From the NCBI RefSeq assembly GCF_000149955.1, contig NC_030995.1, forward strand, positions 1,054,001 through 1,118,000: a DNA stretch of 64,000 nucleotides, given 5' to 3'. This document shows, one piece after another, positions 12,205-21,877 of this stretch. The position numbers were made by a program, and so were the translations under genes. Each line of letters begins with the position of its first letter. Position 1 is the stretch's first letter. The notes under the pieces were generated by a model. The model was given only the letters and a program-made list of their open reading frames with translations. It ran no database searches and had not been told where the DNA came from. Source of the DNA: Fusarium oxysporum f. sp. lycopersici 4287 (lineage: Eukaryota > Ascomycota > Sordariomycetes > Hypocreales > Nectriaceae).

Positions 12205-12574
12205 GATGAACGAAGCCGCGAAGGCGAGAGGACGATAATTGAGCGATTGACGGCGATCTATGGAGATTTTAATGTATGGGAGTGTCGCCAGCTGGATTGG
12301 GCTGTTTAGGTAATAACCAAGAAAGAGTCGAGGTGGTGAAGTTTAACAGTTCATTTGAGTATTTCCCCTCCTTAGGTCAAAAGTTCACAATGGGATGGGG
12401 TTGAGTGATAAGATAAGTAGCGAGAACCCCTCCATTGAGTCAGTGACGTACTAAGCTTACATGGATCTAAACTCACCTCTAACCTACGATAAACAAGCCG
12501 CATAAAAGAAGCAAATAATTACCGCGTCAATTTTTACAAAATGACAGATATGTATATGGCTATATTTACAACAT
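12205..12574. other. Intergenic, upstream of CIA1
   Basis: About 370 bp between the CIA1 start and the 3' end of the MFS coding remnant. It should hold the CIA1 promoter and the MFS 3' region. No distinct element was recognised. Confidence 0.5.
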
Positions 12575-12752
12575 CTAAACCACCTTCGACTTAAACCATA
12601 ACCAAGCCTCCTTCACATCACCTCCAGGCCTCAGATTCTGCTCCCTTGCTCTCCCGAGACCTCCCTTTCTGAACCCTCCTGGGAGGAGAAGCCATATCAG
12701 AGTGATAGCACCAAGGAGTCCGACTATTATAGGCTGTAGAACCTGAACTCCG

Positions 12753-12938
12753 GTCTTTGTTGGATAACTGATGCCCTTGTTTGTATGTATTTGCTGTTTG
12801 CCTTAGATGCCTATATGCAGGAAGCCTGGTTAGGCAGCTATAGGCAATCTTGATAGGTGAATGACTGAGGACTATTATAAATAGTCCTCTCTTTCCGTAG
12901 CTAGCTTAGAAGGATTATAGCCTTTCCTTTCACTAAGT
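12753..12938. mobile_element. 186-bp insertion with hairpins and 6-bp flanking direct repeat
   Basis: On the coding (minus) strand the MFS sequence reads ...GCGCAA AAGAC at the left junction and ...AAAGAC CGGAGTTCAG at the right. The 6-mer AAAGAC (plus-strand gtcttt at 12753-12758 and 12939-12944) flanks the insert like a target-site duplication. Inside are a 10-bp perfect inverted repeat with a 3-bp loop (12867-12889) and a nested pair of inverted repeats, TGCCTATA...TATAGGCA (12808-12846) around GCCT...AGGC. No long terminal inverted repeats were found. The insert is not GT-AG and carries in-frame stops on the gene strand. A small foldback or MITE-like element is the best guess; family unrecognised. 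Confidence 0.5.
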
Positions 12939-13983
12939 GTCTTTTGCGCAATTGCACCAACCGCGAATGGTCCCACAGCTGCACCACCTCCTCCGACCGC
13001 AGCCGCGAACCCAATGGCACTGACGTGATAATCAGCTGGGAGTAACTTGGTTGCAGCAACCATGGCAGCAGGGAACAGAGGCCCCAGGAAGAATCCAAGA
13101 AGCATGACGAAGATGACAGAGGCGACGAAGTTGGGGACAAGCCAGTACAGCAGTTCCAACCCCATGGAGAGCATGAGATAGACCATGATGGCCGTCTTCT
13201 CACCAGTCCTCTCTGTGACGAAGCCCAAAACAACTCGACCCAATGTCAGCCCGAGCCAGAACAGCGTAACTGTCAAGCCAGCAAGGAAAGGTTTGGCATG
13301 TCGTACTCGAAGCATGAAAGTGACAATCCAACCCCCCAAGCTGACCTCAGTCGCGACGTATCCCAGGAGAAAGACGGCAACTATCCAGGTGATGGGTTTC
13401 TTGAGTGCCATGCGTGTTGTTGCACGGTCTTTAGCTTCGTCGTAGCGAACTCGCTGTCGATACACTTGGCCGGTTGCATCCCGGAATGCGGCTGTTCCAA
13501 CAACAAGTTCAACCACAGTAAGTCCTATCATGATGTAGTAGAAGGTGTACCAGTTCAATTTCCCCTCAGTTACCATGGCAGACGCAATCAGAGGGCCAAT
13601 GGTGCCACCGAGGCCATAGGCGCCGTGGAGGAAACCCAAGAGCTCGTTGGCTCTGTGCATGTTACCGATCCAGGCATTGTAGCCACTATCTTGGATACCG
13701 TTACCGAAACCAGTAAACAGCATTACGCAGGGTAGCGCTGGAAATGGAGGGTGAAGTGCCACGGGAATGTAGGCGATGAGACGACAGAGAGGCCCAAGAA
13801 CTGCAACGCCTCGTTGGCCTAGGGTGTAGTGTATCCAGTTATTGGTGAGTGCAGCGACTACATAACCAGCTACAGGTACAAGAAAGAGAGTGGAGACGGT
13901 GGTGTAGTTGATGCCATAATATGTTTCAATCTGATCACATTAGAAGAGGGTACCTAGTAGGCGATTCAGCTGAATACACGCAC

Positions 13984-13998
13984 GTATGGCAGTAGAGC
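13984..13998 (-). other. 15-nt coding micro-exon of the MFS gene
   Basis: The sequence GCTCTACTGCCATAC (Ala-Leu-Leu-Pro-Tyr) is flanked by ACAG upstream and GTGCGT downstream. It supplies exactly the five residues expected between SPG and IETYYG in this MFS family. Flanking introns are 55 nt (14053-13999) and 53 nt (13983-13931), all phase 0. Confidence 0.8.
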
Positions 13999-14362
13999 CT
14001 GTAGTAGTCAGCCAATGAAGCTCTAGGCTTGACGAAGGTAGGCAGTAACTTACCCCTGGAGATGCATCATTCATACCCATAATGAGAAATGAGAAATTGG
14101 TGGCATAGTAACGATACGAGTTTATTCGAGGGCTGTTCCAATGCTCAAGTTCATCGATCGACTCTCCGCTGTCGTTCGTTTCGGGCTGCTGCACGGCCTC
14201 CACAGAGCCCAACTTCTCTTCTAACTCGTCATGATTCTGTTGTTGAGTTTGCTCTATCTGGCAAGATTTCGAGTTCATTGAAGGATCAATAATAGGTTTG
14301 AATGTTGATCGTAATTGATTTTGTAGCATAAATACGTTGGAAGAGATATGAAGTCTTTTCAT

Positions 14363-15669
14363 ACAAGACCATTGGATCCAACGGTACTATCTATATATGC
14401 AAGGTCGGGTAAATTTCTCGCTAGAATGAATAATACATTCACCGCAACCGTTCGGGTACAGTACCTAGCAACAACCACTGAGAGATCCATAATTTATTTG
14501 GCCAGTTGAGCATCCAATATCAACTTTGTTCAATTACCTAGACTACCTAATGAGGTGTTGAGAACCGGGCGGGATAACGGGACGGTAACCCGAAACGTAC
14601 TGTATGTCTGAGCCTGAGTTTAAGTCTAACACCATCTTGTGATTCATTTTCAAGCCGACCACACAGTAACATCAGCGGACACCATTTCTGTTCATTATCT
14701 GTGGTGATACTCGGGCATTTTGTACTGCAGTGTTTTGTAAGACAAGACACCAAAACTCATCACAAGCAAGACTCTCAATTCCAGAGGATAGATAATTGTG
14801 ATGAGGTAGTGCACTATGCTCCGACTTGTGACTTCCATGGCAAATAAAAACGGGTCAAGTTTAACTCGACCTCCCTTCAAGCAGTTGAAGTTTATTGGAT
14901 ATGATTGGCTCTATCATCTGGGGTCTGATATCCCCGGATCGTCGCCAAGGTTTGATATCAACTCCCACGGCCAAAGTTCGAGTGATAGAGAGACGGTTAA
15001 AGAGAAAAGAGAATCTCGGAGAATTCTTCATAGGTACCCATGCACGTGTTGAATTGTTACGTTGAAATGAGGCTGTGTAACAATGAGATGCATGCTACGC
15101 CACACGCGGGGTCTCTTACAACGTCATCGGCTTGTGCGAGCCCTCCACTCTCTTCCTCTCCAGTTCAGTTCAGCTACTTAGGTACTTTACCAGTGCCAGT
15201 TGAACGGGAGGCGGCTTAAAATACGACGTGGAAATGCCCAACGAACGATGCGCCTTGTACCAGGCAGTCCTATAAACGCCGTCTCGTGGTCTGTCTCATG
15301 CAGCTTGACGAGGCTCGTCATCGTCAGCTGTGTGATCAATAGATAGGTAGTAACTTAGGTAGACACAGAACCTTTGCTCTATCTCCTTCGGTAACACCAC
15401 TTACATCCCCAAACATTAGGCCAGCTGCTGCTGCGCCACTCACCACTTCGGCTCTTATAACTCAGCTACTTTGCCTTAGTCTACCTCGCAGCTACAGGGC
15501 CTGCCTGCATTTGTCCTCATAAGGCTGACGTCCACCCGCTGAGTTCGGGTGCCTCTTCACTTTTGTCCAGCCACATAAGCTTCCTACTTCCCCTCCTCGC
15601 CTACCTTACACCAGAACCAACCGTCTCGCTCTGCGTCGCTTTACACTTACTTGTAGAATTCCCCATACA
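14363..15669. promoter_or_regulatory. Divergent intergenic region MFS / glycine-zipper gene
   Basis: About 1.3 kb holding both promoters. Bases 15540-15669 are C/T-rich, like a leader. Short ACTTAGGTA-type motifs occur near 15175 and 15350. No coding potential was recognised. Confidence 0.55.
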
Positions 15670-16542
15670 ATGTCAAAAGACTACTACGAGTACGAAGAGT
15701 ACTCTCGTCGCCGACGCGACTTTTCTCCCGACAACTACTCCGGCGTGCCCGGGTCTCAGCAACAAGGCCCTCCTCCTCCCCCCCCTCCTGGCGCTCCTCC
15801 TTATGCCTCAACCTCCCGTCTTGATGACCCTTACTACGGCGGCATGCCTCCTCCTCCGCGGGAGCGCATGACCCTCGAGCCTCCCGAGTCACAGAACCGC
15901 CCACGATCTGTCCCACCAAACACCACCATGGTCCGGCGCAGCCGCTCTCGTTCCCGTCCTCCGTCAGATGACGAGGATTATGATGACAGACGGAGCTCGC
16001 GAAACCGCTCACAAAGTCCCATCACCCGCGCTCGGAATGTCGTTGATGAGAACTTCTCTCATTCCGCCGGCGGCATCGGCGCCGGTATTTTAGGCGCTGT
16101 CGTTGGCGGTCTTGTAGCTCGCGAGGCGACTGAAGCTGCAACACGCCGCAAGCACAAGACCCGAGGTTATGAAGACGAGAATGAGGACCGCACTCGTCTC
16201 GTTTCCACCATTCTCGGCGCCGTCGCTGGTGGCCTAGGAGCCAATGCTCTCGCCAATAGGGTTGAGGATTCGAGGGAGCGAGACCGACGACGCCAACTCG
16301 ACTGGGAGCGTGAGCGTAGCTACGTGCGCGAGCAGGAGATGCCCCGCTACGAGCAACGGAGATCCAGTGACCGTGATAGAGAGGACGACCGCCGCGATCG
16401 TGATCGTGACCGGTATGATCGCGGCAGGGCCCTACCCCAAAACGATGATGATGATTATGACTTCGTCTACGATGATCCGCGATACGAAGATCGAGAACCC
16501 AGGCGACGTAGAAGCGAGGACAACTACCGCTATCGCCAATAG
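15670..16542 (+). CDS. Glycine-zipper, low-complexity charged protein (unknown function)
   Basis: A single-exon frame encodes 290 aa. The first third is Tyr/Pro/Arg-rich with a poly-Pro tract and an SRSRSR-like patch. Two glycine-zipper segments follow, GGIGAGILGAVVGGLVARE (about residues 134-152) and STILGAVAGGLGANALAN (about 178-195), which could pair as membrane-inserting helices. The rest is an Arg/Asp/Glu-rich tail with many RDR and DRD steps. Such proteins are widespread in filamentous fungi, but no biochemical role is known to me. The start is chosen as the first ATG after a C/T-rich leader; codon bias and the absence of stops support a real gene. Confidence 0.8.
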   Translation: MSKDYYEYEEYSRRRRDFSPDNYSGVPGSQQQGPPPPPPPGAPPYASTSRLDDPYYGGMPPPPRERMTLEPPESQNRPRSVPPNTTMVRRSRSRSRPPSDDEDYDDRRSSRNRSQSPITRARNVVDENFSHSAGGIGAGILGAVVGGLVAREATEAATRRKHKTRGYEDENEDRTRLVSTILGAVAGGLGANALANRVEDSRERDRRRQLDWERERSYVREQEMPRYEQRRSSDRDREDDRRDRDRDRYDRGRALPQNDDDDYDFVYDDPRYEDREPRRRRSEDNYRYRQ

Positions 16543-17048
16543 TCGACCTGTCTTTTTACCCCTCGACAGCCTATTACTACTTCATTATGACATCTCACGA
16601 CAGTATTTATTTCCCTTGTTTTCTTCTTGTTTTCTTCCTCTCTTGGCTTATGTTGAGTGACGTTTAAAAACTGCGAGCGGTACTAGAATTGTTTTTTATT
16701 ACCACAGGCTGAACCATCAGTCTGGATGTTAACTTTTGGAGATCTCACGAGACATGACTTGACGCCTCTTGGATATTTACATAGTTGATACAGTTCTGTT
16801 TCTAAAATGCTTACGGTGTCATGTATTGGTTTCGTGTACCTATGAGAGTCCTTTTGACACATTCTCGGGCTGCTCCTGGTATCGAATTTACAATGTATTC
16901 ACACACCATGATAACGATCATCGCAGCTGAATCACCTGTCCTGTTTGCAGCTGTTCAGCTCGATGATGACGTGCTGTCCAACCAATTCAACTCGATCGAA
17001 AGCAACGAGACCAAAAGCATGACCCGTCACCAGTAACAAGCCAATCAA
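16543..17048. other. Intergenic, convergent 3' ends
   Basis: The 3' regions of the glycine-zipper gene (+) and the following minus-strand gene. Nothing else was seen. Confidence 0.5.
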
Positions 17049-18881
17049 TCATATCCCTCCCTGAACCGTTGTCCACCGTCGCTCGCCCCGGTTGTTGGAG
17101 TCCCTGCCATTGCCTCCAGTGTGTTCTCGAGCATCCTGCTCTCGCTCCACGATCACCTTGAAGAACTGAGCTATGTCAGCAAGCGCGCGCTGCTGATAGT
17201 CTGGGACATCAAGCATTTTAAAGGTTGACTGGGTGTCAACTAACTGCTTCGCAATCACAGAATCTGGCTGGCAAAGTGTCCGGACGCACATTGCTCTGGC
17301 ATTGACCTTCATGGCGTGCAGGAGCCCGCCAATCTCAACAGGATCGGCTTGTCGGCGGCCATAGAAGCGAAAATCGTCGACATGGAGGTTGATAAGTTCA
17401 AGCTGCGTCTCCAGGTCGTAGCGAAAACCAACAACCTTGGGTCGGCCCTTGTTATGCCACGTATCTGCTACCTTCTTGAGCTTGTCAGGCACAAGCCGAC
17501 CCTTGTCCAGTTGCACCGTAATATAGTCATTCAATGCAGTGCTAAGGTTGAACTCCAGTTCGCAGTAGATGAGGCTTTGCTCTCTGGCATTTAGTGAGAT
17601 GGCGACTTGTGATGTCGGGCGAGACCGGATTGCGGGCTGGGCCCGACGAGAGGTATGATGAAGCTCCGTCTGCGGTTAAGTTAGTACAAACATCTGACGC
17701 TGTATTTCCCCAACATACCATGTCTTTTGCGAGTTTCTTGATGTTGTCCAAAATTCCGGTCTTCTTCTGGGGCGTCTTTGAGCTTTGATCAGAGCCGCCG
17801 TTAGGGCGTTCGAGCCATCCGTTATCCCCAATCATTGTTTTTTCGCCCTTCTTGGAGCTTGGGTAGTCTGTTCCCCTGAAATAGAACTGCAGTGGTGAGA
17901 ATACGGGAGTATCTTGAACAGTGCGATGATAGTTGCTGTTATTAAAGCCCACTGTTACGACTTGTGGGATCGGTGGAGAGTGTACTGCGATGGCTCGGGC
18001 CTGTCTCAATCCATCGGCAGAGCTTTTCGAGCGTCGAGGCCTATTGACCAGATCCTCTGGATGGCTTACCGACTCCCTGATCATGGAGGAATCATGGCTC
18101 CTCTTCCACTCTTGGAATGAACCCTCTCCAGCACCATCGAATTTGGATTGTGACCTGACGTGGCTGAGGCGAAGAGGTGATGGGCGGGCAGTTTGTTGAG
18201 GGGAGTAGACCGAAGAGGCATCATCGTCAAAGACCGGCTCACGCTCAAAGCTTCCCTGCCCTAAAGGAGAGACTGCATCGGGAATCTCTTCCATCTCAGC
18301 TGGTCGAGGCACTGTCCCAATACGACGAAGAGTCCCAAGCTGCAACGGGGAAGGCGGGTTGATATGTCGACGTTGTGCTAAACTGGCAGAGAACAAGTCC
18401 TTGGAAGAGCCCGAATGGCGACCGGGCATAAGCTCCGAAAAGGTTGGAGAATTCACATCAGAGGGACCATCTTCTCTAGTAGTCCAACCGTATGAATTCT
18501 CATGCTGTAGAAGTCTTGGTTTGTTCTTTCGTGGTGTTGACCTTGGAGTCGTTCTTGGAGTGGTCATCGTAGGCTTTTTCTTGAACTTAGCAGCCTTCGT
18601 TGGGCTCTTATCGACTTGATGACTGAAACTTCAGAATTATTAGTTAGAAATAGCGATAAATAGAAACATATGACATACGCGTCCGTAATCTTGTCAACTT
18701 GGCTCTCAGTCAAGTTCATGCGAATATGAAGCGGTTGTTTGACAAGGCGCTTGCGCGGAGATAGCGAACGCGCTCGCGACTCGAATCCTGGCGAGATATC
18801 CCGGAAATCTCCTCTCAAAGGCGTCAATATAGATGCTGAAGGGTCAGAGTAGCGCCCTCTATTCGAACTGTCTTGTTGCAT
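17049..18881 (-). CDS. Conserved-looking protein of unknown function (575 aa)
   Basis: Three exons fit perfectly in phase: 18881-18679 (donor GTATGT), 18622-17719 (acceptor TTTCAG, donor GTATGT) and 17669-17049. The second intron has a perfect TACTAAC branch site before CCGCAG. The first two exons encode a Ser/Pro/Thr/Arg-rich, probably disordered region with basic patches (TPRTTPRSTPRK). The last exon encodes a compact domain from about residue 385: REQSLIYCELEFNLSTALND, then DKGRLVPDKLKKVADTW, FRFYGRRQADPVEIGG and IAQFFKVIVEREQD. This C-terminal part looks strongly constrained, but I do not recognise the family. An upstream ATG at 18959 would add 26 residues; the inner ATG (MQQDSSNRG) fits better because the sequence before it is unlike the rest. 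Confidence 0.8.
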
Positions 18882-19302
18882 CGAGTCCAGAACCTCGAAT
18901 CTCAGTAGCCACTTGACAGTAGCTCCGAGTGATACAGGATGATGGTGACATATCACCACCGAGGTTCAGGCAAAGTACTTAGACGAAAGCCAGAAACCAA
19001 AAACAAGCAAGGTTGCCGGCAATAGGTGAATTAATGAATGAATCAGAGACTCCGGTTGGTCCAGTCGAAAATTTGGGTGCTGAATTGTTGTCAGCTGGCA
19101 ACAAGTGTCAACGATAAGCCAACACTAGCGAGCCTCTGACGCGACTTTGGGAGTTCGGTACCGCTTCATTGCAGTCTCACATATGCTACCTTGCTGTCGA
19201 ATTGATCTAGAAGTCCCCAGCAAGGCTTGTTTGAGATGCTCGCATCATCTGCTTGTCACAATGTAATATACCCTGCAACACGGCCTGGAGCATCATTTGT
19301 AA
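18882..19302. promoter_or_regulatory. Intergenic, upstream of the 575-aa gene
   Basis: About 420 bp between two minus-strand genes. It should carry the promoter of the 575-aa gene and the 3' end of the next one. No element was recognised. Confidence 0.5.
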
Positions 19303-20580
19303 CTAATGAGAGGTGTGTTTCCATCTGTAATCAATGCCACTGTCGAACCAAAGCTGAGGCGTGAAAGGGCCGTGGAACCTCCAGGAGTACAATACCCCTT
19401 TCGTTGGCGGGGCAGTTACCATATCCATTGCTTTATCTTCGGCGACTGGTAGTTCTCTGATGAAAGGTGGAAGCGGCCTATCTCTGGTGAACAACCCAAA
19501 CTTCCTCGCAAAGTTGGCGTTGGGTATTTCGCATTCCCTAACATGAGCATCGAACTGCTGTCTGAATGCGTCGTGGGTCAGAATTATGGAGTGATCATCT
19601 TGGACCAGTGCAGGCTTTTGATTCTCTTTCTTTCCGTTTCCCTTGTCCGTCGCGCGGAACATATGTATAATGTGAGTCAACTTCTCCGAACTGATGATTT
19701 TGGAGCTTAGTGATCGACGGTAATGAGTGCGCTCAATCTGTACCTGAGACTTTTCCGTGATTATCCTTTTTGGTAATTCGTCGAGGTCAATTGACTTTTC
19801 ACCGACCAGTCTGCCCTTATGAATCATATTCTCATTCCATTGCATCTCGTGAAACTCTCTGGCCTTGAGCTGATGAAACGCACGGGTACCCCCGTCACGA
19901 GATGAAACATACATCGTATGTTCTATTATCCAGTTCTTTCGTATACCGATACCGCTTGGGTAAAGAGATGACCTTGCTATTATAGGTGAGTAGTCTGAAA
20001 GTCGAGTGCGATATCTTTGAGGGTGGCTTTTCCTCCACTGTATCAGGGCAGTTGTCGGTATAATATTGGACGTAACAGTTGTGAGGTGCGGGACATGAGG
20101 GAGTTCGAGATCAGTCTGCTCCTTTTGTCAGAACTAATGGTTGCCATGAGTCCAAGTGAGGGCTTTCACACATGTCTGTTCAGGTGATCATGTCTCCAAC
20201 GCTGAAATGCTGCACCTGGGTCATCCGAATGATGGCAGTCGACTTCAATCATCTCATAGAGTACACCTCCTGCGTACCCAAGGAACTCATCGCCAAGGTG
20301 GTCTCGTAATACTAGGAAGACCTAAACCACGTCAGAAAGCATTCTTTGTCGTTGTGTGGGCATCTGACAAGCCGGATTCCATCACGGTACTGGTAGTTGC
20401 GAGGTATATGGGCGCAATATCTCACAAGAACGTTGCGGCATTCTGTGAGGTGTCTGTTAGTCAATGTTCTGAGTTTATCTCATGCCTACACTGACTCTCT
20501 TCGTCAAAGATATCTGTGATGTTCACGGACCGGTCTCTTGCGAGATACGCAGAAAACTGTGTGGTATCGTCCATTCCCAT
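19303..20580 (-). CDS. Unrecognised protein, four-exon model (373 aa)
   Basis: Exons 20580-20496, 20442-20369, 20321-20172 and 20115-19303 join with consistent phases (1, 0, 0) into 373 aa. Support comes from the introns: GTCAGT...GACTAAC...CTCACAG (53 nt), GTCAGA...TTCTGAC...TTTAG (47 nt) and GTGTGA...TTCTGAC...GAGCAG (56 nt), each with a branch-like motif. The product is soluble-looking. Notable stretches are FLVLRDHLGDEFLGYAGG, DDPGAAFQRWRHDHL, a basic middle (WRKSHPQRYRTRL) and a C-terminus rich in aromatic residues (GVLYSWRFHGPFTPQLWF). No signal peptide or membrane helix is evident. I do not recognise a domain. The last exon is the most secure; the first exon and the 47-nt intron are the weakest. 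Cys-rich minus-strand frames further upstream (20582-20794) might be additional exons. Confidence 0.5.
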
Positions 20581-21877
20581 ATCACCTGGTCTTGAATAAT
20601 CGTTCGTTTAAGTCTGAATAGCAGCATACAAGCTTCGCAAGGTAGTTGTTCACGATATATATCGCGTTTGGGCATTCAATATATGAACTTTTCTGGTTGT
20701 TGTATGAGTAAGAGCACAAGATGAAGGTGTCCCCAACGTAGCGGAAGGGACATCTTGAGCTTGTACTTCCAGTGCAACGACACTCGTGATGCACACATCG
20801 CCTGAGGCTATTGAAAGAATAGCGACTTCCATTTTCGAATACTCAGCACTTGACACACGACAGGGAAGTTCAAAGGCAGAGTTCTTCTACATTTGGCTCT
20901 AGGGTAGTCATATATATACCTTGGGTAAAGCTCAGAAAATGGTTCGTTGAGGCAATGGAAAGCAATTCTATATCTAAGGTGGTGTCACCTAGGTCGGTGG
21001 GCTTTCCGGCATGGAGACAATCAAGTCAATGGGGCTACTCCTTCTCATTGATTCACTCATTGAAGGTTACCTATTGTATAGAGAGAATCATTCACAGTAA
21101 AACAGTAAATCTTCCAATCCAATATGGCGAGCGGAATTTCTTACACACCGTAAATTGGAAACAGGACCAGGACCTTCTCGTCCTCATTCAACATAATCCC
21201 AGTCAATTACTAACGCCAGACCATTCATTGTCAGACAGGACTGGATCTTGGAGAAATGAGATCTCGGCCTACTGCCCGGCATTCGAAGGGCCCACTCCCG
21301 GGCGCGCTGCAGTGCGACCCAATCCACTGGTGTAGTTAAGATACGTTAAGACCTGGCAGTATCTCATAGCCCAACCCTAACAGGTTTCATCATCACCCGG
21401 CGCCCCTGCAACCGAGACAAAAGCCGGACCCGGTTGCGGCTTCCCGAAATCAACTCCCGATTTCCCAAATAGGCAGTCTCGATTCCCTGCTCTCCTCTTT
21501 GCCCCAGAAACCCCACACTCAAGACAGTTGGACCCCATGACGACAAGTGATTATTCGTCTCGCCAAACCACGAAGCGGATATTTCCCGTTGGCTAGAACA
21601 TTTCGGCCAGAATCTCTATCTAAAAACAATGCGCCATACAGCAGATATGCACTCCACATCCCGTACCGAAGTCTGATGCCGTCAATTCCCCTCGGGTCTG
21701 AGTCGCACCAGACTTCTGCTTACTGCGTGTCCGGCCAGACCCCCGGCATCTCTAGATATCATGCCTATCGCATTTAGCATATAATATGCGACCCCCCATC
21801 AACTCTGCCTCTTGTTTCCTCAGATTGATCACATCAGTAGATACCTAACCAAACCACGCCTCTTCCTCTTCTACATC
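20581..21877. promoter_or_regulatory. Divergent intergenic region upstream of the phenol hydroxylase
   Basis: About 1.3 kb between the 373-aa gene (-) and the phenol hydroxylase gene (+). A TATAATATG run lies at 21779-21787. A 161-codon plus-strand ORF at 20850-21335 has no recognisable features and is not called. Confidence 0.45.

Larger units (their letters stand above)
12575..14362 (-). pseudogene. MFS transporter, C-terminus separated by a 186-bp insertion
   Basis: Exons 14362-14054, a 15-nt micro-exon 13998-13984 (ALLPY) and 13930 onward join in phase to give a major facilitator protein. The N-terminal ~90 residues are hydrophilic, then comes NFSFLIMGMNDASPG-ALLPY-IETYYG, the usual TM1 end. 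Further hydrophobic segments follow, with a mid-protein basic loop (RQRVRYDEAKDRATTR). It resembles fungal Bsc6-like MFS proteins; the substrate is unknown. The uninterrupted frame stops at 12875 after GAIAQKTLSER... (459 aa), short of the last membrane segment. That segment (VQVLQPIIVGLLGAITLIW) and a basic tail ending at TAG 12577-12575 are still readable at 12575-12758. Deleting 186 bp between two AAAGAC copies rejoins both parts in frame. As it stands the product would lack TM12, unless an unusual splice removes the insert. It may be a truncated functional allele. Confidence 0.75.

Noticed and set aside
20300..20400. Frameshift in the 373-aa gene
   Set aside because: An apparent frame change near 20322 is explained by a 47-nt intron with a TTCTGAC branch site and TTTAG acceptor, so no break is needed.
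20850..21335. 161-codon plus-strand ORF upstream of the phenol hydroxylase
   Set aside because: No recognisable motif, composition unlike neighbours, and it overlaps the divergent promoter region.
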